Made by a program: the position numbers and the translations under genes | From: DASUPK01 sp963774305 | GTDB lineage: Bacteria; Actinomycetota; Thermoleophilia; Solirubrobacterales; 70-9 | Assembly (NCBI GenBank): GCA_963774305.1 | Contig: CAVZEM010000008.1 | Coordinates: 124,001-188,000, forward strand | Reading direction: 5' to 3' | DNA length: 64,000 bases | Part shown: positions 48,059 to 56,364 of the stretch, in pieces | How positions within the stretch are numbered: the first letter of the stretch is position 1 | Layout: the number at the start of each line of letters is the position of its first letter | Notes under the pieces: generated by a model | Told to the model about the DNA's origin: nothing | Databases searched by the model: none | What the model saw: only the letters and a program-made list of their open reading frames with translations

Positions 48059-48771
48059 CCTGAGCGAGTCGCCTGACGAGCCCGCTCTCGCTCGGCGACG
48101 GCGCCGTCGGCACCCAGGAAGGGCTGGGTGATCCAGTAGACGATGTCAGGCAGGCGGGCCGGCAGGCGCGCGGTGGCGCCATGCAGGATCTCGCTGTAGA
48201 GCAACTCGAAGACGCCCCCCACGATCGCCACCGAGGTCATCCCGGGCAGGTCGAGGGATGACTCCGTACGGCCGGCGTCGACGAGCTCGGCGAACTGCCG
48301 CAAAGCGGCGTCCCGGCGGGCAAGCGCCTTCGGGCCCGCAGCGAGCACTTCGACGATCGCGAACCTGGCTCCCTCGGGCCCGCTCGCGAGCGATTCGAGC
48401 AGCGCGGCCATGGCGGCGCGAATCCGCTCCGCCCAAGGCGCGTCCGGAGTCTCCGTGAAGGCTGACGAGGCGGCGTCGAACTGCCGCGCCGAGACCTGGT
48501 CATATGCCGCGAGGAAGCAATCTTCCTTGTCGTCGAAGAAGTCGTAGAAGGTCTTTCGCGCCACCCTGGCGCCCTCGACCACGTCGGCCACGCGGGTCTC
48601 CTGGTAGCCGCGCTCGGCGACCGCCTCGATCATCGCCTGGATGATCCGCCCTCGCTGCGACTCGGTGACGGTCTCGCGCGGCAGACCATGCCGGCCACGC
48701 GGCAGCTGTTTGCCCGGCCCGAATTCCTCGTCTTCGATCGCGGTTTCGCGCATTGCCATCTTGTTACCCAA
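48055..48771 (-). CDS. TetR-family regulator, type B (intact copy)
   Basis: The 238-residue protein has an N-terminal extension, then the DNA-binding domain at about residues 37-85 (RIIQAMIEAVAERGYQETRV, then VVEGARVARKTFYDFFDDKEDCF). The helical ligand domain ends LPDIVYWITQPFLGADGAVA. Upstream is an AT-rich region with TTAG-TGGT-CTAA, a possible but short inverted repeat. Two truncated relatives lie at 45095-45200 and 46045-46180. Its stop overlaps that of the type A pseudogene. Regulated genes are unknown; the divergent PadR-MMPL operon is a candidate only by position. Confidence 0.88.
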   Translation of the reverse strand: MGNKMAMRETAIEDEEFGPGKQLPRGRHGLPRETVTESQRGRIIQAMIEAVAERGYQETRVADVVEGARVARKTFYDFFDDKEDCFLAAYDQVSARQFDAASSAFTETPDAPWAERIRAAMAALLESLASGPEGARFAIVEVLAAGPKALARRDAALRQFAELVDAGRTESSLDLPGMTSVAIVGGVFELLYSEILHGATARLPARLPDIVYWITQPFLGADGAVAERERARQATRSG

Positions 48772-48968
48772 AATTTAGTGGTCTAATCAAACAGAATGCT
48801 CCGGGGACGCCGGCTCCCTACTGCGGACGGACGAAGTACCGGCACAGACTGCACGCCGCTTCCAGATTAGAGGCAGCGGCGGTCCAGGAATACATCAAAA
48901 ACACGGAAATCCGCGGGCTCCGCAAAAAGGTCATACGTGAGAAAGCGTGACCGGGATCACATACGGCT

Positions 48969-48987
48969 ATATATCGGAATGATATAT
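48969..48987. promoter_or_regulatory. Inverted repeat upstream of padR, probable PadR operator
   Basis: ATATATC (48969-48975) and GATATAT (48981-48987) are exact reverse complements with a 5-base spacer, 12 bases before the padR start. AT-rich sites of this type are usual for autoregulated PadR proteins and stand out in high-GC DNA. Confidence 0.65.
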
Positions 48988-48998
48988 CTCCTCTTGTC

Positions 48999-49550
48999 AT
49001 GAAGCTGAGCGCCACGGCAAAGGTGATTCTGGGCATGCTGGCCGCCAGGCCGCGGTCGGGCTACGAGATCAAGCAGCTGGTGGACAACTCGGCGCGCTTC
49101 TTCTGGGCGGCGAGCTACGGGCAGATCTACCCGGAGCTCAAGCGCCTCGAGAAGGACGGCCTGATCAGCGGCAACGATTCAGCCCAGGGCGCCCGCCGGC
49201 GCACGGTCTACGAGCTCACCGCCAAGGGCAAGAAGGCGGCGCGCGGGTGGATCGAAAGTCCTCCCCAGGTCTTCGAGCTGCGCGACGAGGGCCTGCTGGA
49301 GCTGTTCTTCGCCGGGTCGATCGATCCGAAGCGGGCGCCCGAGATCGCTCGGGAACGGGCCGCCAAGGCGGCGGCCAGCGCCGCCGAGCTGCGGGCGCTC
49401 GAGGCGGAGATCGAGGCCAAGGGCCAGCATGAGGGGCCGGAGCACAGCCCGGATGTGGGCTCAATCGCCGTCCTTCGCTACGGCATCGAAATGAACGAAT
49501 GGGCGGCAGCGTGGTTCGAGCGCGCCGCCGATCAACTGAAACGGGGGTAG
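48999..49550 (+). CDS. PadR-family transcriptional regulator
   Basis: The 183-residue protein has the PadR winged helix at residues 1-80 (KVILGMLAARPRSGYEIKQL, then YPELKRLEKDGLI and RRTVYELTAKG). The C-terminal part is a long coiled coil for dimerisation (ERAAKAAASAAELRALEAEI), of the Vir/PadR s1 type. The stop is followed 2 bases later by the MMPL start, so it belongs to one operon with the pump. The palindrome 12 bases before its start suggests autorepression that is lifted by a pump substrate. Confidence 0.9.
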   Translation: MKLSATAKVILGMLAARPRSGYEIKQLVDNSARFFWAASYGQIYPELKRLEKDGLISGNDSAQGARRRTVYELTAKGKKAARGWIESPPQVFELRDEGLLELFFAGSIDPKRAPEIARERAAKAAASAAELRALEAEIEAKGQHEGPEHSPDVGSIAVLRYGIEMNEWAAAWFERAADQLKRG

Positions 49551-49552
49551 AG

Positions 49553-51703
49553 ATGTTCACCGGACTCGCATCGCTCGCACAGCGCCACGCCAAGCGGACC
49601 GTGATCTTCGCGGCGGTGTTCTTCGTCGTCGCCGGAGCGCTCGGCGGCGGGGTCGCCAGCAAGCTGGCGCCCTACGGCGCCGACGATCCGGCGACGGAGA
49701 GCGTCAAGGCAGCCGACCGCCTGGAGGCGGACGGCTATCGCGATCCGAGCGTGATCGTGCTCTTCCAGAACACCTCGCCCGCGTCGCAGGCCGGCAAGCA
49801 GAGGATCCAGGGCGTCGAGCGCGAGCTGCGCGCGAACCCCGACGTGGCACGGGTCACCGGCTATCTCGAGACTCAGAGCCCGGACTTCGTATCCCGAAAC
49901 GGCAGCGCGACCTACCTCGCCGTCAGCCTGAAACCGACAGGTGACAAGGACCAGCAGGACGCCGCCAAGAACATCGCCGATGCGCTCGAGGGTCAGCCCG
50001 GCGTCTCGGTGGGCGGGATCGCCCTCGCCCAGGAGCAGGTCAACAAGCAGGTGGAGAAGGACCTGCGGATGGCTGAGCTGCTCGCCTTCCCGATCCTCTT
50101 CCTGCTCTCGCTGCTGTTCTTCCGCAGTGCGGTGGCCGCGCTGCTGCCGCTGCTGATCGGCGGGCTTGCGATCGTCGGCACCTTCTTCCTGCTGAGGCTT
50201 GCGAACGAGGTCGTGTCCGTCTCGATCTTCGCCCTCAACCTGACCACGGGGCTCGGCCTCGGACTGGCGATCGACTACAGCCTGTTCGTCGTCTCCCGCT
50301 ACCGGGAGGAGATCGCGAAGTCCGGGCCGGGCGCAGAGGCGATGAAGCGAACGCTCAGCACGGCCGGCCGCACGGTGCTGTTCTCCTCCATCACGGTTGC
50401 CGTCGCACTCGCGTCCCTGCTGGTCTTTCCGCAGCGCTTCCTCTACTCGATGGGGCTGGGCGGAGCGCTCGTCGCGCTCCTCGCCTCCGCCATCGCACTG
50501 ACGGTCCTGCCCGCAGTGCTGGCGCTGCTCGGCAATCGCGTCAACTCCCTGGCACCGAAGTTCTTGCAGCGGCGCGCCGAGCGCGACGCGACTCAGACCG
50601 AGTCGGGCTTCTGGTACAGGCTCTCGCGCTTCATCATGCGCCGCCCGATCCCGATTGCGACCGCGACCGCCGCGCTCCTGATCGTGCTCGGCATTCCCTT
50701 CTACTCACTCAAGTTCACCTCCGTCGACGCGCAGGTGCTTCCCGAGAGCGCCAGCGCCAGGCAGGTCGACAACGTGACGCGCGCCCAGTTCCCGCCGTTC
50801 CACGACACCCCGAACCTGCTGTTCGTCGAGAACGCGACGCCGGGTGCACTGAGCGCCATCCACCGGGAGGTCTCTCAGGTGAAGGGCATCGCCGAGGTCC
50901 AGCCGCCGCGGCAGCTCGCCAACGGAGACGCCGTCATCTCGGCCTACTCCGATCAGAGCTACATCTCCGACTCGAGCCGCAGTGCGGTCAAGGAGATCCG
51001 CGACCTGCCGGTCCCGGGGGGCTCGCAGCTGCTGGTCGGTGGAGCCGCCGCCCACTTCGTCGACCTCCAGCACAGCCTCGAGACCCATGCGCCGATCGCC
51101 CTGGCAATCGTGATCGTGGCGACCCTGATCGTCCTCTTCCTGATGACGGGATCGGTGGTGCTGCCGGTCAAGCAGCTGCTGATGAACGCCCTGAACCTGA
51201 GCGCCGTCTTCGGGATCCTGGTGTTCATCTTCCAGGACGGGCGGCTCGAGGGCCTGCTCGACTACCGCAGCCAGGGTGCGCTCGAGCAGACGATGCCGAT
51301 CCTTCTCTTCGCCGTCGTCTTCGGCCTCTCCACCGACTATGGCGTCTTCCTGCTCTCGCGGATCAAGGAGGCACGCGACTCCGGTATCGAGAACTCCGAG
51401 GCCGTGGCCGTGGGATTGGAGCGGACGGGGCGGATCGTCACCGCAGCCGCACTCCTCTTCGCGATCGCGATCGGCGCGTTCGCGACCTCGAAGATCATCT
51501 TCATCAAGGAGAACGGCGTCGGCACCGCCCTGGCGGTCCTGATCGACGCGAGCCTGATCCGGGCGCTGCTGGTGCCCTCCCTGATGGAGCTGCTTGGCAA
51601 GTGGAATTGGTGGGCGCCGAGGCCACTGCGACGCCTGCATTACCGGTTCGGGCTGAGCGAGACCGACAGCGGAACCGCCGCTCCCTCCTCCCCCTCGCCG
51701 TAA
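49553..51703 (+). CDS. MMPL-family RND exporter under PadR control
   Basis: About 716 residues from ATG 49553. The first membrane span (TVIFAAVFFVVAGALGGGVA) precedes an external loop to about 175. Spans then follow with the motif GLGLAIDYSLFVVSRYREEI near residue 240, a seventh span near 370 and a second loop to about 530. The last bundle carries FGLSTDYGVFLLSRIKEARD near 600. Both halves keep the proton-relay Asp-Tyr pairs. The C-terminus is a short Ser/Pro-rich tail. It should export a hydrophobic compound; substrate is unknown. Second of three MMPL genes in the window. Confidence 0.93.
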   Translation: MFTGLASLAQRHAKRTVIFAAVFFVVAGALGGGVASKLAPYGADDPATESVKAADRLEADGYRDPSVIVLFQNTSPASQAGKQRIQGVERELRANPDVARVTGYLETQSPDFVSRNGSATYLAVSLKPTGDKDQQDAAKNIADALEGQPGVSVGGIALAQEQVNKQVEKDLRMAELLAFPILFLLSLLFFRSAVAALLPLLIGGLAIVGTFFLLRLANEVVSVSIFALNLTTGLGLGLAIDYSLFVVSRYREEIAKSGPGAEAMKRTLSTAGRTVLFSSITVAVALASLLVFPQRFLYSMGLGGALVALLASAIALTVLPAVLALLGNRVNSLAPKFLQRRAERDATQTESGFWYRLSRFIMRRPIPIATATAALLIVLGIPFYSLKFTSVDAQVLPESASARQVDNVTRAQFPPFHDTPNLLFVENATPGALSAIHREVSQVKGIAEVQPPRQLANGDAVISAYSDQSYISDSSRSAVKEIRDLPVPGGSQLLVGGAAAHFVDLQHSLETHAPIALAIVIVATLIVLFLMTGSVVLPVKQLLMNALNLSAVFGILVFIFQDGRLEGLLDYRSQGALEQTMPILLFAVVFGLSTDYGVFLLSRIKEARDSGIENSEAVAVGLERTGRIVTAAALLFAIAIGAFATSKIIFIKENGVGTALAVLIDASLIRALLVPSLMELLGKWNWWAPRPLRRLHYRFGLSETDSGTAAPSSPSP

Positions 51704-51709
51704 GCGGCC

Positions 51710-51982
51710 ATGCAGTTGGCGGCGAGGGCCGCGGGTATGCTGGCGATCGTGACCATCGCCACGGCCATCTTCCTGATCGCGGCCGGCGCGATCCTGCGCT
51801 ACGCGCTCAACGTCAACTCCGACGTGATCAACATCCAGACCGTCGGGCTGATCCTGATGATCGCCGGTGGCGCCGGCCTGGCGATCTCCCTGCTCTACGA
51901 GCTCGTCCAGCAGGGTGGGCCGCGTGACCGCGACGAGGCTCCGCCCCGCAGCGGCTACGACGACCCGACCCGCCGCATGTAG
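51710..51982 (+). CDS. Small two-span membrane protein (DUF6458-like)
   Basis: The 90-residue frame has two membrane spans (IATAIFLIAAGAILRYAL and QTVGLILMIAGGAGLAISLL) with a short loop NVNSDVINI between them, and a charged tail ending DDPTRRM. A start at ATG 51737 (MLAIVTIA) fits known relatives better than the one at 51710. The pattern IF.IA.GAIL.. with VN...IQTVG.ILM.AG is that of small actinobacterial membrane proteins of unknown role. It follows the MMPL gene by a few bases and may be co-transcribed. Confidence 0.72.
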   Translation: MQLAARAAGMLAIVTIATAIFLIAAGAILRYALNVNSDVINIQTVGLILMIAGGAGLAISLLYELVQQGGPRDRDEAPPRSGYDDPTRRM

Positions 51983-52027
51983 AGCGCGAAACGCTCGCCA
52001 CGCGGCAGGCCGAGTCGGCCTACTCGG

Positions 52028-52599
52028 CTAGGGCGCCGGGCAGGTGAATGTGTTGTTGGCTGGGGCTCCGCCGCTGTCGCTGTATCTGGCGTTGTACCCA
52101 TCCCCCGTGCCTGCCTGCGAATCGGTGAAGTGCACGCCGCTCGCGCTCACGTAGTCGATGCTGTACGTCGACCCGTCGTTCCCGCCGTCCTGGTGGCAGA
52201 CGCCGAAGGCGAACGCACGGTGCGCACCGAAGTTCAGATCGGTGAACGTTTCGGTTCCGGAAGAGCCTTTTGCGTTGGCCGAGAACGAACTGTTCGAGAT
52301 CGGGTTCGAAACCGCCCTGCCCGTGCCTCCGCTCGGGTCAAACACGTACAGGTCGTAGTCCGTGCTGTCGCCCCCTCCCGACCAGGTCAGCGTCGCCCGA
52401 ACCATTGAGATCGGGGCCGTCGTCGTCCCTTCTTCTTGCACTTCTTCTTCTTGGCTGAGTGCGCCTTCTTCTTCTTGCACTTCTTCTTCGCCGCAACCGC
52501 GCTCCCGCCGGAGGCGCTCGCGGTCGCGCCGACTGTCGCCACCATCAGCGCCAGCGCGGCGACCAGCGCCAAGCCAATGAGTCCCTTGTTCATTCGCAC
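52028..52599 (-). CDS. Secreted protein with Lys/Cys-rich N-terminus, one frame break
   Basis: A signal peptide (LIGLALVAALALMVATVGA) is followed by AAKKKCKKKKAHSAKKKKCKKK. Then the frame breaks near 52432; with one more G the protein continues TAPISMVRATLTWSGGGDST and YDLYVFDPSG, a beta-sandwich like pre-peptidase C-terminal domains, to the stop at 52028. Two Cys in the domain may pair. Unlike the other Lys/Cys-rich proteins here, the basic stretch follows the signal peptide directly. The start is GTG 52599 or ATG 52593, after GGAGGGG. The protein should be external. Confidence 0.65.
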
Positions 52600-52656
52600 T
52601 AGAAATTCCCCTCCTCGGTTGAGTACGTTGACCTTATCCCAGGCCTACGCTGGGAT

Positions 52657-53247
52657 CTACCCCAGGGATTGACGGCCGGCCAGCGCCTTGCCCAGCGTGA
52701 CCTCGTCGGCGTGCTCGAGGTCCGCACCGACGGGCAGGCCACTGGCCAGACGTGTGACCGTGACCCGGTCGCGGAGCGCGTCGGCGATGTGAAGCGCGGT
52801 CGCCTCGCCGGTCGTGGTCGGGTTCGTCGCGAGGACGACCTCCTTGACCTCACCGTTGACGCGGTCGATCAGCTCGGAGATCCGGAGGTCCTCGGGGTCG
52901 ATCCCGTCGATCGGCGAGAGGGCGCCGCCGAGCACGTGGTAGAGGCCGCGGTACTCGCCGGTCCGCTCGATCGGGATCACGTCGGCGGGCTCCTCCACCA
53001 CGCAGATCACGGACTGGTCCCGGCGGGCGTCCTCGCAGATGCGGCAGCGTGGCCCCTCGGCGAGGTTGAAGCAGACCTCGCAGAGGCCGACCTTCTCCTT
53101 CACCTCGCGGATTGCGTCGGCGAGACCGAGGGCATCCTCGTCGTCGGCCCGCAGGATGTGGAAGGCGAGCCGCTGCGCCGTGCGCTGGCCGATCCCGGGC
53201 AGCTTGGATAGCTCGGCGATCAGCTGGCTGATCGGTCCGGCATACAT
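52657..53247 (-). CDS. recR: Recombination protein RecR
   Basis: The 196-residue protein has the helix-hairpin-helix LSKLPGIGQRTAQRLAFHIL near residue 14, the zinc finger CEVCFNLAEGPRCRIC near 57-72 and the Toprim domain from VICVVEEPADVIPIE near 81 with GALSPIDGIDPEDL. It forms a clamp that helps load RecA at gaps with RecF/RecO. The order dnaX-ybaB-recR on this strand is the classic bacterial cluster, with 27 bases to ybaB. Confidence 0.97.
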   Translation of the reverse strand: MYAGPISQLIAELSKLPGIGQRTAQRLAFHILRADDEDALGLADAIREVKEKVGLCEVCFNLAEGPRCRICEDARRDQSVICVVEEPADVIPIERTGEYRGLYHVLGGALSPIDGIDPEDLRISELIDRVNGEVKEVVLATNPTTTGEATALHIADALRDRVTVTRLASGLPVGADLEHADEVTLGKALAGRQSLG

Positions 53248-53274
53248 GCTTAGAGCGTAGGGACCGGGGAGGCC

Positions 53275-53607
53275 CTACATACCTGGCAAGCCGGGCAGGC
53301 CGCCCCCGCCGAGCCCGGCGATACCGCCCATCCGGTTCGCGGCGAGCTCCTGGGCCGAGCGGAGCGCCTCGTTGACGGCCGCCGCGACCATGTCCTGCAG
53401 CATCTCGGCATCCTCGGGATCGATCGCCTCGGGATCGATCTTGATCTCGCGCAGCTGCATGTCGCCGGTCATCGTCACCTTGACCATGCCGCCACCGGCA
53501 CTCGCCTCGACGATCTCCTCCTTGAGCTGCTCCTGAGCCTTGGCCATCTCGGCCTGCATCTGCTGGGCCTGCTTGAGCAGCTGATTCATGTTCGGTCCCT
53601 GGGGCAT
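53275..53607 (-). CDS. ybaB: YbaB/EbfC nucleoid-associated protein
   Basis: The 110-residue protein has the family's long N-terminal helix (MNQLLKQAQQMQAEMAKAQE), the central beta part SAGGGMVKVTMTGDMQLREI and C-terminal helix EDAEMLQDMVAAAVNEAL. A Gly/Leu/Pro-rich tail follows. It binds DNA as a dimer. Its ATG overlaps the TGA of dnaX, so the two are translationally coupled, and recR follows. Confidence 0.95.
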   Translation of the reverse strand: MPQGPNMNQLLKQAQQMQAEMAKAQEQLKEEIVEASAGGGMVKVTMTGDMQLREIKIDPEAIDPEDAEMLQDMVAAAVNEALRSAQELAANRMGGIAGLGGGGLPGLPGM

Positions 53608-55343
53608 CAGCCGGCCTCGCTTTCGCGTGCGTCGTCGGGAACGACCTCATTCGCGTCGAAGTTGTCTTTGATCATGTCGATCAGCTCGTCTTCGCTCACC
53701 TCGGCGGATGCCTCGGGAGCGGATTGCTGATTGTCCTCTTCGATCAGCTCGTAGGCGGGCCGCAACGGCGTTCCCACGACCGTGCCGATCGCCTCAGTCA
53801 TCCGCTCGACGTTCCCCTTCGCTTCTGCCTTCTTCTTGTTGAACTTGGCCGAGGGCGGGAACCCGATACGAACCATCGACCGCTCTTCATCGATCTCAAG
53901 CGGCCTTGCCTCGTCGAACAGGGTCGACAGCATCGCGGAGCCTGAGTCCCGCAGGTGACCAACGACCGCGGGCCACGCTTCGACGACGCGGTCGATCTCG
54001 ACGGTGGCGGTGCCCACGCTGGCTTCCGGCTCCGGCTCCTTCTGCTCTGGGGAATCGTCAGCCGGCGGCGCGGCCGGGGCTTCGGCCCCAGAAGGCTCCG
54101 GCTGTCCGATGGCCCGCCCATCTCCGGCCTGGGCCCTCGGTTCGGATTCATCGCGGGCCCTGCCTTCTGGGGACGGAGCCCCGGGCGCGTCGCCAGTCAA
54201 CCGAGACTCGAGCGATTCGATGCGGCGGAGGAGGGCCTCCCGCGACGAGTCGAGGCTGGGCGTTGCAACCTTCAGCAGAGCAACCTCCAGGGTCAAGCGG
54301 GGGTCATCGCCCTCCCGCATGGCGGCAACCGCCGCGCTCAGTGAATCGATTGCGCCGACCAGCTTTGCGTCGTCGATCTGCTTCGCCTGCTGAGCAAGGC
54401 GTTCGGGTTGAGCCACGGTGACCGTGAACGATTCGGGCACCTCGCCCGTGGCTCTTGCCACGAGCAGCTGGCGCAGGTGGGCGATCAGGTCTCTTGCGAA
54501 CTGGCCAGGATCCCGGCCCGAGCGCGAAAGGCGGTCCACCGCCTCGAGGGCCGCCTTGCCATCACCAGAGGCGAGGGCATCCGTTGTGTCGAAGAGGAGC
54601 TCCGCGTCCGCGGCGCCCAGCATTTCCACGACCTCGTCCGTCGTGACGGAGTCTCCGCCGAAGGCGACCAGCTGATCGAGGGTGCCGAGGGCGTCTCGGA
54701 AGCTGCCGGTCGCCGACCGTGAGATCAGGGCCACGGCTCCCTCCTCGATCTGGATCGACTCGGCCGCGGCGACTCGCTTGACGACCTCAGCGATCTGCTC
54801 CAGAGAGGGGCGCTGGAAGTCGAAGCGTTGGCAGCGGTCGATGATCGTCGCCATCACCTTCTGGGGCTCGGTCGTCGCCAGGACGAAGGCTGTATTCGGC
54901 GGCGGCTCCTCGAGCGTCTTGAGGAAGGCGTTCCACGCTTCCTTGGTGAGCATGTGCGCCTCGTCCAGGATGTAGACCTTCCAGCGGCCGGCGGCCGGCG
55001 CGAAGCCGACGCGCTCGCGCAGCTCGCGGATGTCGTCGACCGAGCGGTTCGAGGCCGCGTCCATCTCGATCACGTCGAGGGAGGTGCCGGCGGCGATCGT
55101 CACGCAGGGCTCGCACTCGCCACAGGGCGTCAGCGTCGGCCCATGCACGCAGTTGAGCGAGCGGGCCAGGATCTTCGCCATCGAGGTCTTCCCGGTCCCG
55201 CGGGAGCCGACGAACAGGTAGGCGTGATGGACCCGCCCCTTCTCAACGGCATTGGAGAGCGTGCGGACGATGTGCTCCTGACCGACCACCTCCCCGAAGC
55301 TCTGCGGGCGGTGGCGACGATAGAGAGACGCGGATTCAGCCAC
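53607..55343 (-). CDS. dnaX: DNA polymerase III subunit gamma/tau
   Basis: The 578-residue protein starts SLYRRHRPQSFGEVVGQEHI and has Walker A FVGSRGTGKTSMAKILA near residue 47. The zinc ligands are C64 region CVHGPTLTPCGECEPC, Walker B follows as VYILDEAHMLT, and the sensor region is TTEPQKVMATIIDRCQRFDF. Domain III ends near 365. A Glu/Pro/Ala-rich linker and a short tau-type C-terminal domain (VEAWPAVVGHLRDSGSAML) complete it. The linker is close in length to other actinobacterial forms. No slippery AAAAAAG heptamer was seen, so only tau is expected. Confidence 0.96.
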   Translation of the reverse strand: MAESASLYRRHRPQSFGEVVGQEHIVRTLSNAVEKGRVHHAYLFVGSRGTGKTSMAKILARSLNCVHGPTLTPCGECEPCVTIAAGTSLDVIEMDAASNRSVDDIRELRERVGFAPAAGRWKVYILDEAHMLTKEAWNAFLKTLEEPPPNTAFVLATTEPQKVMATIIDRCQRFDFQRPSLEQIAEVVKRVAAAESIQIEEGAVALISRSATGSFRDALGTLDQLVAFGGDSVTTDEVVEMLGAADAELLFDTTDALASGDGKAALEAVDRLSRSGRDPGQFARDLIAHLRQLLVARATGEVPESFTVTVAQPERLAQQAKQIDDAKLVGAIDSLSAAVAAMREGDDPRLTLEVALLKVATPSLDSSREALLRRIESLESRLTGDAPGAPSPEGRARDESEPRAQAGDGRAIGQPEPSGAEAPAAPPADDSPEQKEPEPEASVGTATVEIDRVVEAWPAVVGHLRDSGSAMLSTLFDEARPLEIDEERSMVRIGFPPSAKFNKKKAEAKGNVERMTEAIGTVVGTPLRPAYELIEEDNQQSAPEASAEVSEDELIDMIKDNFDANEVVPDDARESEAG

Positions 55344-55396
55344 GAATCGAGTCTATCCACCGCCTTCCGTGGTTCCGCCCCGGCACGAGTCGCGGG

Positions 55397-55411
55397 CCCG
55401 GAAACTCCGGG
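55397..55411 (-). terminator. Short hairpin between the small secreted protein gene and dnaX
   Basis: CCCGGA (55397-55402) and TCCGGG (55406-55411) pair perfectly around a 3-base loop. It lies 19 bases past the stop at 55430 and before the dnaX start on the minus strand. There is no T tract on that strand, so it may be weak. Confidence 0.35.
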
Positions 55412-55429
55412 TTAGCGTTTCCCGAACGT

Positions 55430-55798
55430 TCAGGTGCAGCTGATCTTCAGGTCCTGCGCGACGACCTGAGGGACCTTCGCGTACAGCTCCGTGCAGGTGA
55501 AGCTGCTGCCGGCGGTGACGAACTTCCAGCGGCCGTGCGACTTCTTCACCACGGTGACGCCGTTGCTGGCCAGCGGCTCGCACTCGCTGCCGCCGTTTCG
55601 CCAGGAGACCGAGCCCCACTTCGACTTCTTCTTCACGGTCGACACCTTGACCCGGGCGCACTTGGAGGGCAGCTGGACGACCGCGGCGATCTGGGCGCGC
55701 TCCTTCGAGGTCGGCTTGCGGTCGGCATGGACGATCGCCGGCAGGGCCAGCGCCACGGCCAGGACAACGAGGACCAGTCCGGATCGTCCGGCTCGCAT
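55430..55798 (-). CDS. Small secreted protein of unknown function
   Basis: The 122-residue protein has a signal peptide (SGLVLVVLAVALALPAIVHA). The mature part is basic with four Cys (SKCARVKVSTVKKKSKWGSV, SECEPL, FTCTELY and the C-terminal ISCT), which probably form two disulfides outside the cell. Small domains with this pattern are common in Thermoleophilia-like genomes with no known role. It lies between the hydin-like protein gene and dnaX on the same strand. Confidence 0.65.
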   Translation of the reverse strand: MRAGRSGLVLVVLAVALALPAIVHADRKPTSKERAQIAAVVQLPSKCARVKVSTVKKKSKWGSVSWRNGGSECEPLASNGVTVVKKSHGRWKFVTAGSSFTCTELYAKVPQVVAQDLKISCT

Positions 55799-55815
55799 GG
55801 CCCCAAACTACCTTC

Positions 55816-56355
55816 CTAGTGCCTCTTCTTGCAGCGTTTCTTGGCCGCGGCGGCGCTTCGGTGCTTCTTGCATTTCTTCGGCGAAGGAGGCAGGGACGAC
55901 GCGGGAGCGGCGGGCCCGGACGGCAGAGGGGCGTACCCGGTCAGTGCTGCGGATGGACCACCGGTTTGCAGGGATCCCGTTCGGGTTCCGCCCGCGGTTG
56001 GCCCAAACGTCACGGTGACCGTACAGCTCTGACTCGGGCTCAAGGGGTTCGGCCCGGCCATCAGGGTCGTCGGGCAGTTGTTGCCGACCACCGCGTAGTC
56101 CCCGGTCGTGGAGACGACCGGATTGAAGAAGTCGTTGAACTCGCACGGGATCACCCCATCCATGGACGGCACGCATGTGACGGTCAGGGTGAAGCTCTTG
56201 GGCGCGCTCGTGGCTCCGACCGCCAGCGTTCCGAAGTTCCATGACGTCGGGCTGACTGACTTGCCCGCCGCCGCAGGCGATGCCGTGACGCCGAGCAGCC
56301 CGACCGCCAGGGCCAACCCCAGGACCACTCTGGTTGTCCGCTTCTCCATCCCCAT
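55816..56355 (-). CDS. Secreted ASH/hydin-like beta protein with Lys/Cys-rich tail
   Basis: The 179-residue protein has a signal peptide (VVLGLALAVGLLGVTASPAAA). One immunoglobulin-like domain follows with VSPTSWNFGTLAVGATSAPK and a later LSPSQSCTVTVTFGPTAGGT, the ASPM/SPD-2/hydin pattern. A Pro/Ser linker ends in PKKCKKHRSAAAAKKRCKKRH. The start may be ATG 56355 or ATG 56349, the latter with GGGG just upstream. It begins only 9 bases after the end of the SRP RNA gene on the same strand, so read-through from that gene is possible. Confidence 0.72.
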   Translation of the reverse strand: MGMEKRTTRVVLGLALAVGLLGVTASPAAAGKSVSPTSWNFGTLAVGATSAPKSFTLTVTCVPSMDGVIPCEFNDFFNPVVSTTGDYAVVGNNCPTTLMAGPNPLSPSQSCTVTVTFGPTAGGTRTGSLQTGGPSAALTGYAPLPSGPAAPASSLPPSPKKCKKHRSAAAAKKRCKKRH

Positions 56356-56364
56356 CTCAAATAT

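Noticed and set aside
44901..48771. Mobile element carrying the TetR genes
   Set aside because: No transposase, integrase, terminal inverted repeats or target duplications were found; tandem duplication explains the pattern.
48753..48950. 65-residue plus-strand frame between the TetR type B and padR genes
   Set aside because: No ribosome site, odd composition, and it overlaps the promoter region of both divergent genes.
53607..55343. Programmed frameshift in dnaX giving a gamma subunit
   Set aside because: No A-rich slippery heptamer or following hairpin was seen in this GC-rich gene.
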